Source of the DNA: Candidatus Aegiribacteria sp.
GTDB lineage: Bacteria; Fermentibacterota; Fermentibacteria; Fermentibacterales; JCC-6
DNA: 41,287 nucleotides
Reading direction: 5' to 3'
NCBI GenBank assembly: GCA_013138965.1
Contig: WTBT01000066.1
Location: 1 to 41,287 of the forward strand
Made by a program: the position numbers and the translations under genes. Positions 25,272-34,088 of this stretch are shown piece after piece. The notes beneath the pieces were generated by a model, which worked only from the letters and a program-made list of their open reading frames with translations, did no database searches and had not been told where the DNA came from. How positions within the stretch are numbered: position 1 is the first letter of the stretch; the number at the start of each line of letters is the position of its first letter.

Positions 25272-26006
25272 ATGAAAGGTGTTGTGCTGGCAGGCGGGCT
25301 TGGTTCTCGGCTGCGGCCTTTGACAAGTATAACGAACAAGCATCTTCTACCAGTTTACGATCAGCCTATGATCTTCTATCCGATTCAGAAACTTGCCGAA
25401 GCCGGGATAAAAGATGTTATGCTGGTTACCGGAGGAGACAGCGCCGGTGATTTCCTGAGGCTGCTGGGGGATGGATCGGAATTCGGGCTCAATACCCTTA
25501 ACTATGCCTACCAGGTTAATGAGGGGGGAATCGCCGAAGCCATAGGTCTTACAAGGACCTTTATAGGGGGGGATAAATTCGTCGTGATCCTGGGCGATAA
25601 TATCTTTGAGGATTCCCTTGCCGAGAAAGTAGCTGCCTTTGAAGAGCAGGAAGACGGAGCAAGAATTCTCCTTAAGGAAGTTGAATATCCCAGTGATTAC
25701 GGAGTCGCGGAACTGGATGGCACCAGAGTGATCTCGATTGAGGAAAAGCCGGAGAGACCCAGGAGCAGATTTGCGGTGATAGGTGTTTATATGTATGACA
25801 GTTTCGTGTTCGAGGTTATCGACAGTCTTGAGCCGTCTGCCCGGGGTGAGCTTGAAGTAACGGATATCAACAATGCCTACCTGAATAAAAATAAGCTTCA
25901 TGCTGAAATCATCGAAGGATGGTGGGCCGATTCCGGGAGCAGTATTGATGGTCTGCTTCAGGCAGGAATCATGGCGAGAGAACTCCGTGGCGGTGACTCG
26001 ATATGA
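25272..26006 (+). CDS. rmlA: Glucose-1-phosphate thymidylyltransferase
   Basis: The nucleotidyltransferase signature GGLGSRLRPLT opens the 244-residue protein, followed by NKHLLPVYDQPMIFYPI, GDNIF and EEKPERPRSRFAVIGVYMYD. It makes dTDP-glucose from dTTP and glucose-1-phosphate in the cytoplasm, the first step for dTDP-6-deoxy sugars. At 244 residues it is the short form, lacking the C-terminal extension of the enterobacterial 290-residue enzyme. It overlaps rmlB by four bases. AGGAAGAGGA lies upstream of the ATG. Confidence 0.93.
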   Translation: MKGVVLAGGLGSRLRPLTSITNKHLLPVYDQPMIFYPIQKLAEAGIKDVMLVTGGDSAGDFLRLLGDGSEFGLNTLNYAYQVNEGGIAEAIGLTRTFIGGDKFVVILGDNIFEDSLAEKVAAFEEQEDGARILLKEVEYPSDYGVAELDGTRVISIEEKPERPRSRFAVIGVYMYDSFVFEVIDSLEPSARGELEVTDINNAYLNKNKLHAEIIEGWWADSGSSIDGLLQAGIMARELRGGDSI

Positions 26007-27028
26007 GGTTACTGGTTACGGGTGGAGCCGGCTTTATCGGGAGTAACTTTGCCAGGATGGCGCTTAAGACCATGCCTGACTGGGAGCTAACCGTTCTCGA
26101 TAAACTGACGTACGCCGGCAGAAAAGAGAATCTGGAAGATCTTGATAGCGATCCTCGGTTCAAATTCATTCGCGGAGATATCTGTGATGAAAAGGCAGTT
26201 TCAGAGGCGATGGAAGGGTGCGATGCTGTAGTTAATTTTGCCGCTGAAACCCATGTGGACAGATCCATAGATGACTCCGCCTCATTCGTCAGAACTGATG
26301 TTGAGGGAGTGAGAGTTCTTCTGGAAGCCTTCAGAAAGGAAGAGAGGCAGCTCTTCCTGCAGATTTCAACTGATGAGGTGTACGGGAGTGTGGAAAAAGG
26401 AAATTCCGTGGAAACGGACCAGCTCGCCCCCAGGAGCCCATACGCGGCTTCGAAAGCCGGAGGAGAGCTTCTGGCGATGAGTTACTGGACCACATACGGG
26501 GTTCCGGTAACTGTAACCAGAGCTTCCAATAACTACGGTCCCTTCCAGTATCCCGAGAAGCTTATCCCGCTGTTCATAACCAATGCCATGAACGGTGAGC
26601 CTCTCCCTCTTTACGGAGACGGCCTTAACAGGAGGGACTGGCTGTTCGTTGAGGATAACTGCAGAGCATTGATCATGATTATAGAGAAATCTGAACCGGG
26701 CAGGATATACAATATTGGAGCAGGACAGGAACACACCAACAGGGAGGTTACCTCTTCCATACTGGAGATAACCGGTGCCGACAGAAACCTTGTAAGATAT
26801 ATTGAGGACCGTCCCGGTCATGACAGGCGATACGCATTGAATGTCAGTCTTATCGAAAACGAGATCGGCTGGAAGGCTGAAACGAGTTTTGAGGAAGGCC
26901 TCAGAAAGACTGCAGGCTGGTACAGAGGGAACCGTACATGGTGGCAGAAAATAAAGTCTGGTGAATTCAGGGAATATTACCTGTCCATGTATGGGGACAG
27001 ATTGACAAACTCCAGGGAGAGCGGATGA
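26003..27028 (+). CDS. rmlB: dTDP-glucose 4,6-dehydratase
   Basis: An extended SDR of 341 residues with [14 protein letters not shown] for [26 protein letters not shown] with the dehydratase Asp-Glu pair, and the catalytic Tyr-x3-Lys in [31 protein letters not shown] and [16 protein letters not shown] complete the family pattern. It converts dTDP-glucose to dTDP-4-keto-6-deoxyglucose. Overlaps with rmlA and uxs by four bases show tight co-translation. No rmlC or rmlD follows, so the intermediate must go to another enzyme. Confidence 0.95.
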   Translation: MRLLVTGGAGFIGSNFARMALKTMPDWELTVLDKLTYAGRKENLEDLDSDPRFKFIRGDICDEKAVSEAMEGCDAVVNFAAETHVDRSIDDSASFVRTDVEGVRVLLEAFRKEERQLFLQISTDEVYGSVEKGNSVETDQLAPRSPYAASKAGGELLAMSYWTTYGVPVTVTRASNNYGPFQYPEKLIPLFITNAMNGEPLPLYGDGLNRRDWLFVEDNCRALIMIIEKSEPGRIYNIGAGQEHTNREVTSSILEITGADRNLVRYIEDRPGHDRRYALNVSLIENEIGWKAETSFEEGLRKTAGWYRGNRTWWQKIKSGEFREYYLSMYGDRLTNSRESG

Positions 27029-27966
27029 GAATTCTGGTAACCGGTGGTGCTGGTTTCATCGGCAGCCATCTTTGCGAAAGGCTTCTGGCGGACGGGCACG
27101 AAGTTCTGGCCATGGATAACCTGCTCACGGGAACAACAGATAATATCGCGCATCTTGCCGGCAGGAGTGATTTTTCTTTCATACATCATGATGTGACTAA
27201 CTACATTTTCGTACATGGAAGGCTTGATTTCATCTTCCATCTCGCTTCTCCTGCAAGCCCCTCAGACTATCTAACCTACCCTATACAAACTCTGAAAGTA
27301 GGTTCTCTCGGTACTCATAAAACCCTTGGCCTGGCGCTTGTCAAGGAAGCTGGTTTCATTCTTGCTTCAACAAGCGAGGTGTACGGAGACCCCCTCGTTC
27401 ATCCCCAGACGGAGGATTACTGGGGCAACGTGAACCCGGTTGGCCCCAGGGGTGTTTACGATGAAGCCAAAAGATTCGCTGAAGCGATAACCTTCGCATA
27501 CAGAAGGTTTCATGGCCTGAATACAAAGGTTGCCAGAATTTTCAATACCTACGGCCCAAGAATGAGAGCGGATGATGGACGGGTTGTGCCCGCCTTCATT
27601 TCTCAAGCGTTGTCCGACAGAAACCTTACAGTATTCGGCAATGGCAGCCAGACCCGGAGTTTCTGTTATGTTACGGATACAGTGGATGGTCTTATACGTT
27701 TAATGGAATCGGATTTTCCCGGTCCCGTGAATATCGGTAATCCCGTTGAAATGACAATTACGGATTTTGCTGAATTCGTGCTGGATCGGATAGATTCGCA
27801 AAGTTCCATAGTCCACAGGGAATTACCTGAGGATGACCCGAAGGTAAGAAAGCCCGATATTTCCCTGGCCATGGAGAAACTGGGATGGAAGCCGGTTGTG
27901 GGGCTCGAGAAAGGTATGGATGGAACTATCGAGTATTTCAGAGAGAAACTGAGGGTATTGAAATGA
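27025..27966 (+). CDS. uxs: UDP-glucuronate decarboxylase (UDP-xylose synthase)
   Basis: The 313-residue SDR has [40 protein letters not shown] (the segment that separates UXS from other epimerases), [25 protein letters not shown] with Tyr and Lys, and [19 protein letters not shown]. The reaction is UDP-glucuronate to UDP-xylose plus carbon dioxide with enzyme-bound NAD. This predicts xylose, or a sugar made from it, in the polysaccharide. It ends 46 bases before the export gene; this gap holds nothing recognisable besides a possible 19-codon frame. Confidence 0.93.
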   Translation: MRILVTGGAGFIGSHLCERLLADGHEVLAMDNLLTGTTDNIAHLAGRSDFSFIHHDVTNYIFVHGRLDFIFHLASPASPSDYLTYPIQTLKVGSLGTHKTLGLALVKEAGFILASTSEVYGDPLVHPQTEDYWGNVNPVGPRGVYDEAKRFAEAITFAYRRFHGLNTKVARIFNTYGPRMRADDGRVVPAFISQALSDRNLTVFGNGSQTRSFCYVTDTVDGLIRLMESDFPGPVNIGNPVEMTITDFAEFVLDRIDSQSSIVHRELPEDDPKVRKPDISLAMEKLGWKPVVGLEKGMDGTIEYFREKLRVLK

Positions 27967-28012
27967 CCGCAACTGATCATGAGGGCAATCTTACAGTGGA
28001 AACAGGTTTGAT

Positions 28013-29152
28013 GTGCGGATAACAGTATTGATGGTAATTCTGGGAAGTGTACCTTCACCACTTTCTTCACAGAATCTTCTGAGCCCCGGATCGTCCGTTC
28101 TTGAACTGGCGGACAGAAGTACTTACCTGCTTGGCCCCGGAGACATCGTATCTGTGGTAGTGGAAGGCGGGTCAAGCCAGGTTCTTTTGGGTGCAGGCGT
28201 TTCCCCCTGGACGCAATGTGCCGTAGGGGGAGACGGTTATCTCTCTGTATCCGGAATAGGCGCTGTAAGTGTGAACGGCATTACGATCGATGAGGCTCAG
28301 CACACTCTTCAGAGAAAAGCAGCCGGTTATTATCCATCAATTCGCGTTACACTTTCCCTTGCCAAACCCAGGATGTTAAGGGTCAGCGTTGGCGGTATGG
28401 TTGATCAACCTGGCACTTATCAACTTACAGCATTGAGCAGGGTATCTGACGCTGTCATGATGGCAGGCGGGGTATCAACCTACGGGTCCCGCAGGGGAAC
28501 AATGTATTCAGATTACGGAGATACACTCTATGTTGATCTCAATATCCGTCCGGGAAGCGTTTCTTACGTTTCCGACCCGTTTCTTACCAACAATGCCGAT
28601 ATTATAATCAGCGTGTGTGTGAATCCGGTTTATCTTCTCAGTGCTGCGAATGCCCTGGAGACCCGTGAACTGCAGCCAAGGGAGAATTTCGAATCCCTCC
28701 TGGCCAGAATGGGTGGAATATCAGGTAATATCAGCCTCCATGACTGTAGAATAGTCAGGGGTGAAACGCTGATACCTGTATGGAATCAGGAGGAAGGTTT
28801 CACCGATACGGAGCTTGTTCCAGGTGATACTGTTATTCTTGTTTCTCTCAGAGACTCGATCACTGTCGGCGGAGCGGTTGGCATTCCCGGTTCCGTAGCA
28901 TACAATCCCGAGAGCACGGTTCTGGATTATATTATTACAGCCGGTGGCCCGGTGAGCACAGCCGGGAGCGATATCATCGTTCAGAGAAACGGCCGGGAGA
29001 TTGAGCTTGACGAAAACGCTGAAGATGCTCGTCTTCTTCCCGGAGATATTGTGAACGTCAATTACAGCTGGTTCAGCAGGAATGGAGCCATGATATCGTT
29101 GATAACGTCGGCAATTTCAATTGGTTTAACAATTTATGCGATCAGTAACTAG
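28013..29152 (+). CDS. Wza-like polysaccharide export protein with SLBB domains
   Basis: GTG 28013 is the likely start (AGG six bases upstream; an in-frame ATG at 28031 is the alternative), followed by a signal peptide. The polysaccharide export domain begins YLLGPGDIVSVVVEGG, and two or three SLBB repeats follow (VSVGGMVDQPGTYQL, ITVGGAVGIPGSV). A hydrophobic segment near the C-terminus (MISLITSAISIGLTIYAI) could be a membrane helix. No lipobox Cys is visible, unlike E. coli Wza. Proteins of this type build the periplasmic and outer-membrane export channel. It is followed after three bases by the Wzz-like gene, its usual partner. Confidence 0.9.
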   Translation: MRITVLMVILGSVPSPLSSQNLLSPGSSVLELADRSTYLLGPGDIVSVVVEGGSSQVLLGAGVSPWTQCAVGGDGYLSVSGIGAVSVNGITIDEAQHTLQRKAAGYYPSIRVTLSLAKPRMLRVSVGGMVDQPGTYQLTALSRVSDAVMMAGGVSTYGSRRGTMYSDYGDTLYVDLNIRPGSVSYVSDPFLTNNADIIISVCVNPVYLLSAANALETRELQPRENFESLLARMGGISGNISLHDCRIVRGETLIPVWNQEEGFTDTELVPGDTVILVSLRDSITVGGAVGIPGSVAYNPESTVLDYIITAGGPVSTAGSDIIVQRNGREIELDENAEDARLLPGDIVNVNYSWFSRNGAMISLITSAISIGLTIYAISN

Positions 29153-29155
29153 AAT

Positions 29156-30394
29156 GTGATCATGGAAAAGAGCATAGAGAACTCCTTTGCCGGGAAATGG
29201 ATTCGTTCCATTGCGCTGAACCTGCGAAGAATAGCGGTACTCTGTTTTGTGGTGGCTCTTGCCTCCTCGGTATGGGCACTGACAAGAAAGCAGTACTGGG
29301 CTGCCTCCGCGATTACCGTTGTCCCCGGCGGTCAGCAGTCATCCATGGGTCTTGGGGGGATCGGCTCCCTGGCGGGGGGTCTGCTATCCGATCAGCTGAC
29401 CGGCATTGGAAGCATGATGAGCATGGGGTCATCTGTCCTGGATATGAATCTCGTTTTTCAGGTTCTTACTTCCAGAACGGTTTTTGAACGGGTAATATTC
29501 CAGAATAATCTTCTGCCGGACATGAAAGTGCCAACAATGGACGATGCCCTTCGGGAATTCAGCAAAAGGGCTTCCGTTTCCCTTACCCCTGAGGGCTTCT
29601 TCGTGGTGTCCGTGGAAGCTGACACCAGGGAGAACGCAGCGGCGATGGTGAACGATATCATAGAGTTTTCCAACCAGGAGCTTTCAACGATAATCACCAG
29701 CAGAGCCAGAAGAAGCAGACTGGCTGCAGAAGAGTTTCTTTGCGCGGCTGAGGAATCCCTCCTCATCGCCCAGGACAGAATGGAGCAATTCCGGGAGGAA
29801 ACCGGGTTGCTGTTTCCCGAACATCAGGGCATTCAATCCATGGATCTGCTTGGTACCCTTGAAACGCAGCTGCTTCTTGCGGAAGCTGAACTTGCCGGTG
29901 TCAGCGGTACGATGTCATCATCCGGCACAGCATATCTGGAGATAGCCAGGAGGGTTGCGTTCCTCAGAAGCAGTATGATGGGTAAAGCTGCAGGGGACAG
30001 CCTCAGTTACTTCCCGGGGCTGGACAGCATGCCATCCATGCTCAAGGAATACGAAAACATTGTCATAAACCTTGAAACCAGACGGGCTATCTACCTGATG
30101 CTGAGGCAGGAACTCGAATCCCTTAAACTTGAGGAAGCGAAGGACAGCCCTACAATAGAGATACTGGTGCCTGCCGTTCCGTCCGCCCTGAGATCCTATC
30201 CCAAGAGAGGTAAAATAGTGATCCGGTACACAGCCATAGCCTTATTCCTTTCACTTCTCTGGATTGCCGTGATTACCTATACGAAACAGCTTCTGGATGA
30301 TGAGAGTACCGGCCCATTCTGGAAGAACGTACTGAGAACATCAGGAAGCCAGCTTTTCCTTGTCCGGAAAAGAAGAAGAAGTGATGGAAGATGA
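29156..30394 (+). CDS. Wzz-like chain-length/co-polymerase protein
   Basis: The protein of about 412 residues starts at GTG 29156 or ATG 29162. Two membrane helices flank a large periplasmic domain: the first near residues 28-45 (IAVLCFVVALASSVWAL), the second near 356-374, preceded by the Pro-rich segment PSALRSYPKRGK typical of Wzz. The central part is predicted coiled coil (about 190-340), with a Gly/Ser/Met-rich loop around 60-90. There is no cytoplasmic tyrosine-kinase domain and no separate kinase gene follows. These proteins set polymer length and couple polymerisation to export. It is the last gene of the operon. Confidence 0.88.
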   Translation: MIMEKSIENSFAGKWIRSIALNLRRIAVLCFVVALASSVWALTRKQYWAASAITVVPGGQQSSMGLGGIGSLAGGLLSDQLTGIGSMMSMGSSVLDMNLVFQVLTSRTVFERVIFQNNLLPDMKVPTMDDALREFSKRASVSLTPEGFFVVSVEADTRENAAAMVNDIIEFSNQELSTIITSRARRSRLAAEEFLCAAEESLLIAQDRMEQFREETGLLFPEHQGIQSMDLLGTLETQLLLAEAELAGVSGTMSSSGTAYLEIARRVAFLRSSMMGKAAGDSLSYFPGLDSMPSMLKEYENIVINLETRRAIYLMLRQELESLKLEEAKDSPTIEILVPAVPSALRSYPKRGKIVIRYTAIALFLSLLWIAVITYTKQLLDDESTGPFWKNVLRTSGSQLFLVRKRRRSDGR

Positions 30395-30445
30395 AGAACT
30401 CATGAAGAAGGCTTTCCTTGCCGGGCGACATCTCATAGGAATTAA

Positions 30446-30799
30446 CTAAAGAATTTCGATCATCTCCGATGTAAGCTTCCTGTAGATGCGGAAACGCAAT
30501 CCGCCAAGGTGTTTGCCTCCATACCATCTGGCAACCGCAACAAGGATATTTTCAGCAGAGGACTTACGCAGCACATCCAGGATAACATTCCCCGCGCCGC
30601 TTTCGCCCCCGTCACCTTTCATCTCACTTATTCTTCCCTCCGGAGCATGTCTGCATGCCCAGCTTACGTGTGTTGCCTTATGCATCCTGCACTTACGGAC
30701 AAGCTCTTTCAGCGCTGCGGCGGGATCCTGCCCCGGAACAAGTCGGACACCTCCAGCCGCGAATCGGCAGGCACCGGCCCTGATTTTCGCGCCCTTCAC
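30446..30799 (-). CDS. IMPACT/YigZ-family (UPF0029) protein, short form
   Basis: The 117-residue protein carries the UPF0029 core: VKGAKIRAGACRF at the start, then ATHVSWACRH, DGGESGAGNVILDVL, and NILVAVARWYGGKHLGGLRFRIY. These match the conserved ATHH, GEPxGTAG and NVxVVVTRYFGGxxLG blocks of the family. E. coli YigZ has about 200 residues with an extra C-terminal domain that is absent here. The start is GTG 30799 without a strong ribosome site. The family is linked to translation control in eukaryotes; bacterial function is not settled. It is convergent with the polysaccharide operon. Confidence 0.8.
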   Translation of the reverse strand: MKGAKIRAGACRFAAGGVRLVPGQDPAAALKELVRKCRMHKATHVSWACRHAPEGRISEMKGDGGESGAGNVILDVLRKSSAENILVAVARWYGGKHLGGLRFRIYRKLTSEMIEIL

Positions 30800-30818
30800 C
30801 GGCTGGCCTGAGTTCTTA

Positions 30819-30935
30819 TTACCGGCGGACAGTGTAGCATCCTGGATTGAAGATCACAATATAACCCCGGTTTTCCCGTGTCAGCAGAGCTTCAATCGCA
30901 GCCCTGTATGCAGGTTCTGAGATATCCGGATTCAT
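30819..30935 (-). CDS. Possible 38-residue protein overlapping the Fic remnant
   Basis: An ATG at 30935 overlaps the stop of the Fic remnant as ATGA and opens a 38-codon frame (MNPDISEPAYRAAIEALLTR, then a short basic end). The layout suggests translational coupling in a former operon. It ends 19 bases before the IMPACT gene start, in another frame, so it might also be a detached N-terminus. No family recognised. Confidence 0.3.
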   Translation of the reverse strand: MNPDISEPAYRAAIEALLTRENRGYIVIFNPGCYTVRR

Positions 30936-31274
30936 AATGCCTCAGTCCCTTCACTAAGAATCGCGAGATATCGATCGTGTATGAAGAGTTTGTCCCGTTG
31001 CTTACCTGTAATCTCCTTAGCTATTCCAAGATCAGTAAGGAGATTCATTGCTGAAGATGCAGCTGGATAAGACAACTCGGTTATACGACAGATCTCGGGT
31101 AATGATCTGATCGGACGTACTTCGAGCGATTCTGCTTGAAGTACAGGAAAATGTCCTTGTCCGCAGTTGAGCCGAAACGCCGTCAAGCCGTCCGAGGGCC
31201 AGAACAGCTGCTTCCAGGGTCTGCTGCAGATTACCCTCCATAACCAGGGAAGGCGCTGGGAGTATGTCTGACAA
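30932..31274 (-). pseudogene. Fic-family protein remnant, core deleted
   Basis: Upstream, in one frame from about 31274, the sequence reads LPAPSLVMEGNLQQTLEAAV and LALGRLDG, the typical N-terminus of Fic-family proteins of the Fic/DOC type. From about 31165 another frame carries the C-terminal winged-helix region ITELSYPAASSAMNLLTDLG, EITGKQRDKLFIHDRYLAIL and SEGTEAL. The two ends are joined with loss of about 250 residues, including the whole HPFxxGNGR catalytic core. The product cannot be active. This is a separate gene from the intact Fic protein at 2754, which has different ends. Confidence 0.75.
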
Positions 31275-31279
31275 TAGGC

Positions 31280-31519
31280 ATTGAGCAGAATATCCTCAGA
31301 GTTGAGATAGAATGCTCGGAGCGACTCGTCACCTATGCTGCTGATATCGTAATGCCCCGTTTCACCGCGTTGTATAATGAAGCTGGCTCCTTATTCAGAT
31401 TTGCTGAATTACGAGAAACACTATTAAGACTTCGGCGTCAAAAACTTAATAATAGTAATATTCTATGGCAAGGCTCGCAAAACTCTGAGCGTGGGTATGG
31501 AGAGGGATTTCTCTCATAA
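31280..31519 (+). pseudogene. Unidentified gene remnant, 79 codons open to a TAA
   Basis: On the plus strand the frame is open from about 31244 to TAA 31517-31519 and reads protein-like: IEQNILRVEIECSERLVTYA, then MPRFTALYNEAGSLFRFAEL and RETLLRLRRQKLNNSN. The first ATG is at 31352 and has no ribosome site, so this is more likely a C-terminal fragment than a gene. The segment around FAELRETLL faintly recalls the end of type I restriction specificity subunits, but that is a guess. Codon use is AT-richer than the neighbours. Confidence 0.35.
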
Positions 31520-31541
31520 GTTGAAGAAATGTGGTACGTCC

Positions 31542-32495
31542 CTACCTTCTAAAGAAATATCTGTAGAAAGCAGCGTCGGATATTTTCCCGACAAGACGAA
31601 CCAGCCCTGAGATGACAATCCAGGTGAAAATCACCCTTGCGAAGAGAACGCCTGTAATACTCCCCCCGAGGGACATCATCAGAAGAGTATCCTCAACAAT
31701 GGCATGTGAAAGCCCCATGAGGGATATGGAAAAGAAAACATCCCTGCTGGAGAGTTTCCCGGAGTTAACATCCCGGATGATCAGCCCGCCTCCGTAGGAT
31801 ATACCAAGAACCATACCGAGTATTGTTACAGTGGTGGCTGATTTCCCGATACCCATTGAAGTCAGAACCGGTTCAAGCATCCTGTTCATTAGACTGGTTA
31901 TACCGATTCTGTCCAGGATTTTCATGAGGATGATAAGCACAAGTACTATGAAGAATATGATTGCAAGGTTCTGCAGCTGTGAGAAAGCCCATGAACCCAG
32001 GCTGTCACCGCCGTGAGACGCTTCCCACAGGATCCGCCCCTCTTCCTGCAGGAAACCTCCCAGAGTATAAATACTGTTAAGGATGAATCCGAGAAGAAGC
32101 GCGCACAGTATCCTGAATGGGATCATGAAGCGTATCCGCACGCCGGTCTTTCTGGCTATGGTGGTCTCAACCGGCATGGAGTGAGCCACAAGGATCATGC
32201 ATGCTATAACTGTTATCTGGGCTGTTGACATATGAAGGCCGGGGGCGATTGAGGCGAATATGACAATCCCGCCGTACATATTGGTTATCACAGCGCTCGC
32301 CCATACCAGCCCCATCTCACCGGGCAGGCCCACAAGGTTCATTACGGGCGCGAAGGCTGCCGCTATGTATTTCACCAGACCCAGTTCACCGAGGATTTTA
32401 ACAGCGATAACAACAGGAACCATTATCCGGAAAAGGATGAAGCTGACCCCCGCGGCTTCCCTGATCTGTTTCCATGCTGTTGCCGGTACTGTCAA
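31542..32495 (-). CDS. Nucleoside-recognition (Gate) domain membrane protein
   Basis: The 317-residue protein starts at TTG 32495 with AAAGGAGAGG just upstream and has about eight to ten hydrophobic segments. Two internally related halves each contain a glycine-rich loop, NMYGGIVIFASIAPG and ISYGGGLIIRDVNSG, which mark the Gate domain shared with nucleoside transporters and spore-maturation proteins SpmA/SpmB. SHSMPVE-like and GLSHAIVEDTLLMMSLGG segments pair in the two halves. It is probably a transporter of the inner membrane. The substrate is unknown; nucleosides are possible but unproven. Confidence 0.85.
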   Translation of the reverse strand: MTVPATAWKQIREAAGVSFILFRIMVPVVIAVKILGELGLVKYIAAAFAPVMNLVGLPGEMGLVWASAVITNMYGGIVIFASIAPGLHMSTAQITVIACMILVAHSMPVETTIARKTGVRIRFMIPFRILCALLLGFILNSIYTLGGFLQEEGRILWEASHGGDSLGSWAFSQLQNLAIIFFIVLVLIILMKILDRIGITSLMNRMLEPVLTSMGIGKSATTVTILGMVLGISYGGGLIIRDVNSGKLSSRDVFFSISLMGLSHAIVEDTLLMMSLGGSITGVLFARVIFTWIVISGLVRLVGKISDAAFYRYFFRR

Positions 32496-32566
32496 AACCT
32501 CTCCTTTCAGGTTCTACGGAAGATAAACATTTTTCGTATAATCCGGATAGTTGGAACAATGAAGTT

Positions 32567-33982
32567 ATGCATCCGCTTATGATTGGAGTAGCGCAATTGC
32601 TTGAGATGCTTTTCAGTCTTTTCCGTGAAAAAGGGGAAGAACTGTATCTTGTAGGCGGTTACGTCAGGGACCGGTTGCTTGGCTGGGAAACCAGAGACTA
32701 CGATTTTGCCACAAGCGCCAGACCTGAGGTTACGAAGGGCATTCTTGAATCGGGAGGCTTCCGGGTTATTCCCATCGGAATGGAATTCGGTACCGTTGCC
32801 GCTGTCATAAACAGTGAATCAGGTCCGGCTGAGGTCCAGATAACCACGTACAGGTGCAGGGAGAGTTACCGCAGGGGTTCGCGTCACCCCGATGTTCTCT
32901 TCGGCATGAATCTTGAAGAAGATCTTGTAAGGCGTGATTTTACCGTAAACGCTATGGCCATGGATGAAAAGGGTAGCATTATAGATCCCCTGGGGGGGCG
33001 GAAGGATCTGAAGGGAAAGGTCATCAGGACTCCCATGAGCCCGGATGAGACCTTCAGCGAAGACCCCCTTCGCATGCTTCGGGCGTTCCGTTTCGCCTGC
33101 CGTCTTGGTTTTTCAATTGAGGAAAAGACGCTGGAAGCGATAGGGAAGCAGCATCGCAGGATAATGGATATTTCGAGGGAACGGTGGAAAATGGAAATGG
33201 ACCCCCTGCTTGCAACCGAAGACGGTGAAAAGGTTTCCAGAGTTCTGCGGATGATGAGGGATACGGGAATTCTTCAGGACATGATTCCGCAGTTCAACGA
33301 AATGTTCAAGCAGGACGGCATGCCCCAGGGCAAAGCCCACTACTGTGATGTCTGGGAGCATACACTTGATGTTGTGAGGCAGACGGAAGGCGGCAGTACC
33401 TGCCTGCGGTGGGCGGCCCTTCTGCATGATATCGGGAAACCTCCATGCAGAACCGTTGATGAAGATGAGAATCCACATTATTACGGTCATCAGAAGACCG
33501 GGTTTGATTATGCGAATGAAACAGCAGAAAGATTCAGGTTCTCAAGAAAGGAAAGGAAGTGCGTATCCTTCCTGGTAAAGAATCACATGAGGCCTGTTCT
33601 TTATTCCAGCGAATGGTCCGACAGGGCTGTAAGAAAACTTGCGATTGAATCCGGGGAATACCTTGATCTTCTGCTGGATCTTGCTTCCGCTGATATCGCT
33701 GCGCATTCCGAATCCTATGCTTCCGGGGGGGCTGCCAGGATGACAGAGCTGCGGGAAAGACTGCACAGGCTGATGCCGGATACCCGGAGGAGGGTACTCC
33801 CCGGAGATCTCGGAGAAGTATTGATGCAGAAGGCAGCAGCGGATACCGGATCATTCCCTGAGATTGGAATTATTCTCAGTAATCTTGAAGAACTTGTCCA
33901 TCAGGGAATTCTTCCTGAAATGGCGCCCCCGCAGGTCTATCTTGACTACCTTGCTGAACATCCGGAGCTTAAGCAGAAATAG
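32567..33982 (+). CDS. CCA-adding enzyme / poly(A) polymerase family nucleotidyltransferase with HD domain
   Basis: The frame opens at 32474, inside the divergent gene region. ATG 32567 (MHPLM) is taken here (471 residues), but TTG 32597 with GGAG upstream is a real alternative. The class II nucleotidyltransferase head has LVGGYVRDRLLGWETRDYDF with the Gly-Gly and Asp-x-Asp metal site, and EDPLRMLRAFRFACRLGF marks the RNA-binding region. An HD domain follows (VWEHTLDVV, AALLHDIGKPPCR), as in E. coli-type CCA enzymes. It would add or repair CCA at tRNA 3' ends. Poly(A) polymerase activity cannot be separated by eye. Confidence 0.92.
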   Translation: MHPLMIGVAQLLEMLFSLFREKGEELYLVGGYVRDRLLGWETRDYDFATSARPEVTKGILESGGFRVIPIGMEFGTVAAVINSESGPAEVQITTYRCRESYRRGSRHPDVLFGMNLEEDLVRRDFTVNAMAMDEKGSIIDPLGGRKDLKGKVIRTPMSPDETFSEDPLRMLRAFRFACRLGFSIEEKTLEAIGKQHRRIMDISRERWKMEMDPLLATEDGEKVSRVLRMMRDTGILQDMIPQFNEMFKQDGMPQGKAHYCDVWEHTLDVVRQTEGGSTCLRWAALLHDIGKPPCRTVDEDENPHYYGHQKTGFDYANETAERFRFSRKERKCVSFLVKNHMRPVLYSSEWSDRAVRKLAIESGEYLDLLLDLASADIAAHSESYASGGAARMTELRERLHRLMPDTRRRVLPGDLGEVLMQKAAADTGSFPEIGIILSNLEELVHQGILPEMAPPQVYLDYLAEHPELKQK

Positions 33983-34021
33983 AATATGCGAACATAGTCA
34001 GCATTATTGTTTCCGGGATGC

Positions 34022-34049
34022 TTGACAATATGTTTTCAAATTGTATCTT
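34022..34049 (+). promoter_or_regulatory. Promoter of the tetR-RND operon
   Basis: TTGACA (34022-34027) is a perfect -35 box; TATCTT (34044-34049) lies 16 bases downstream as the -10 box. The gap of 106 bases after the preceding gene makes this the only place for an operon promoter. The operator follows four bases after the -10 box. Confidence 0.7.
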
Positions 34050-34052
34050 TGT

Positions 34053-34066
34053 TGACCGAACGGTCA
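34053..34066. promoter_or_regulatory. TetR-type operator overlapping the transcription start
   Basis: TGACCG-AA-CGGTCA is a perfect inverted repeat located directly behind the -10 box and 23 bases before the TetR start codon. Its position over the expected +1 site would block transcription when a TetR dimer binds, so the operon is probably autoregulated and induced by a pump substrate. Confidence 0.75.
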
Positions 34067-34088
34067 GTCAGTCGAAAGCAGGTGGTTC

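Noticed and set aside
27963..28022. A 19-codon frame coupled to the end of the UDP-xylose synthase gene.
   Set aside because: No features and it overlaps the start of the export gene; probably chance.
30384..30449. A 21-codon frame (MEDEELMKKAFLAGRHLIGI) overlapping the end of the Wzz-like gene.
   Set aside because: Too short, no ribosome site of its own, and no recognisable feature; likely a shadow.
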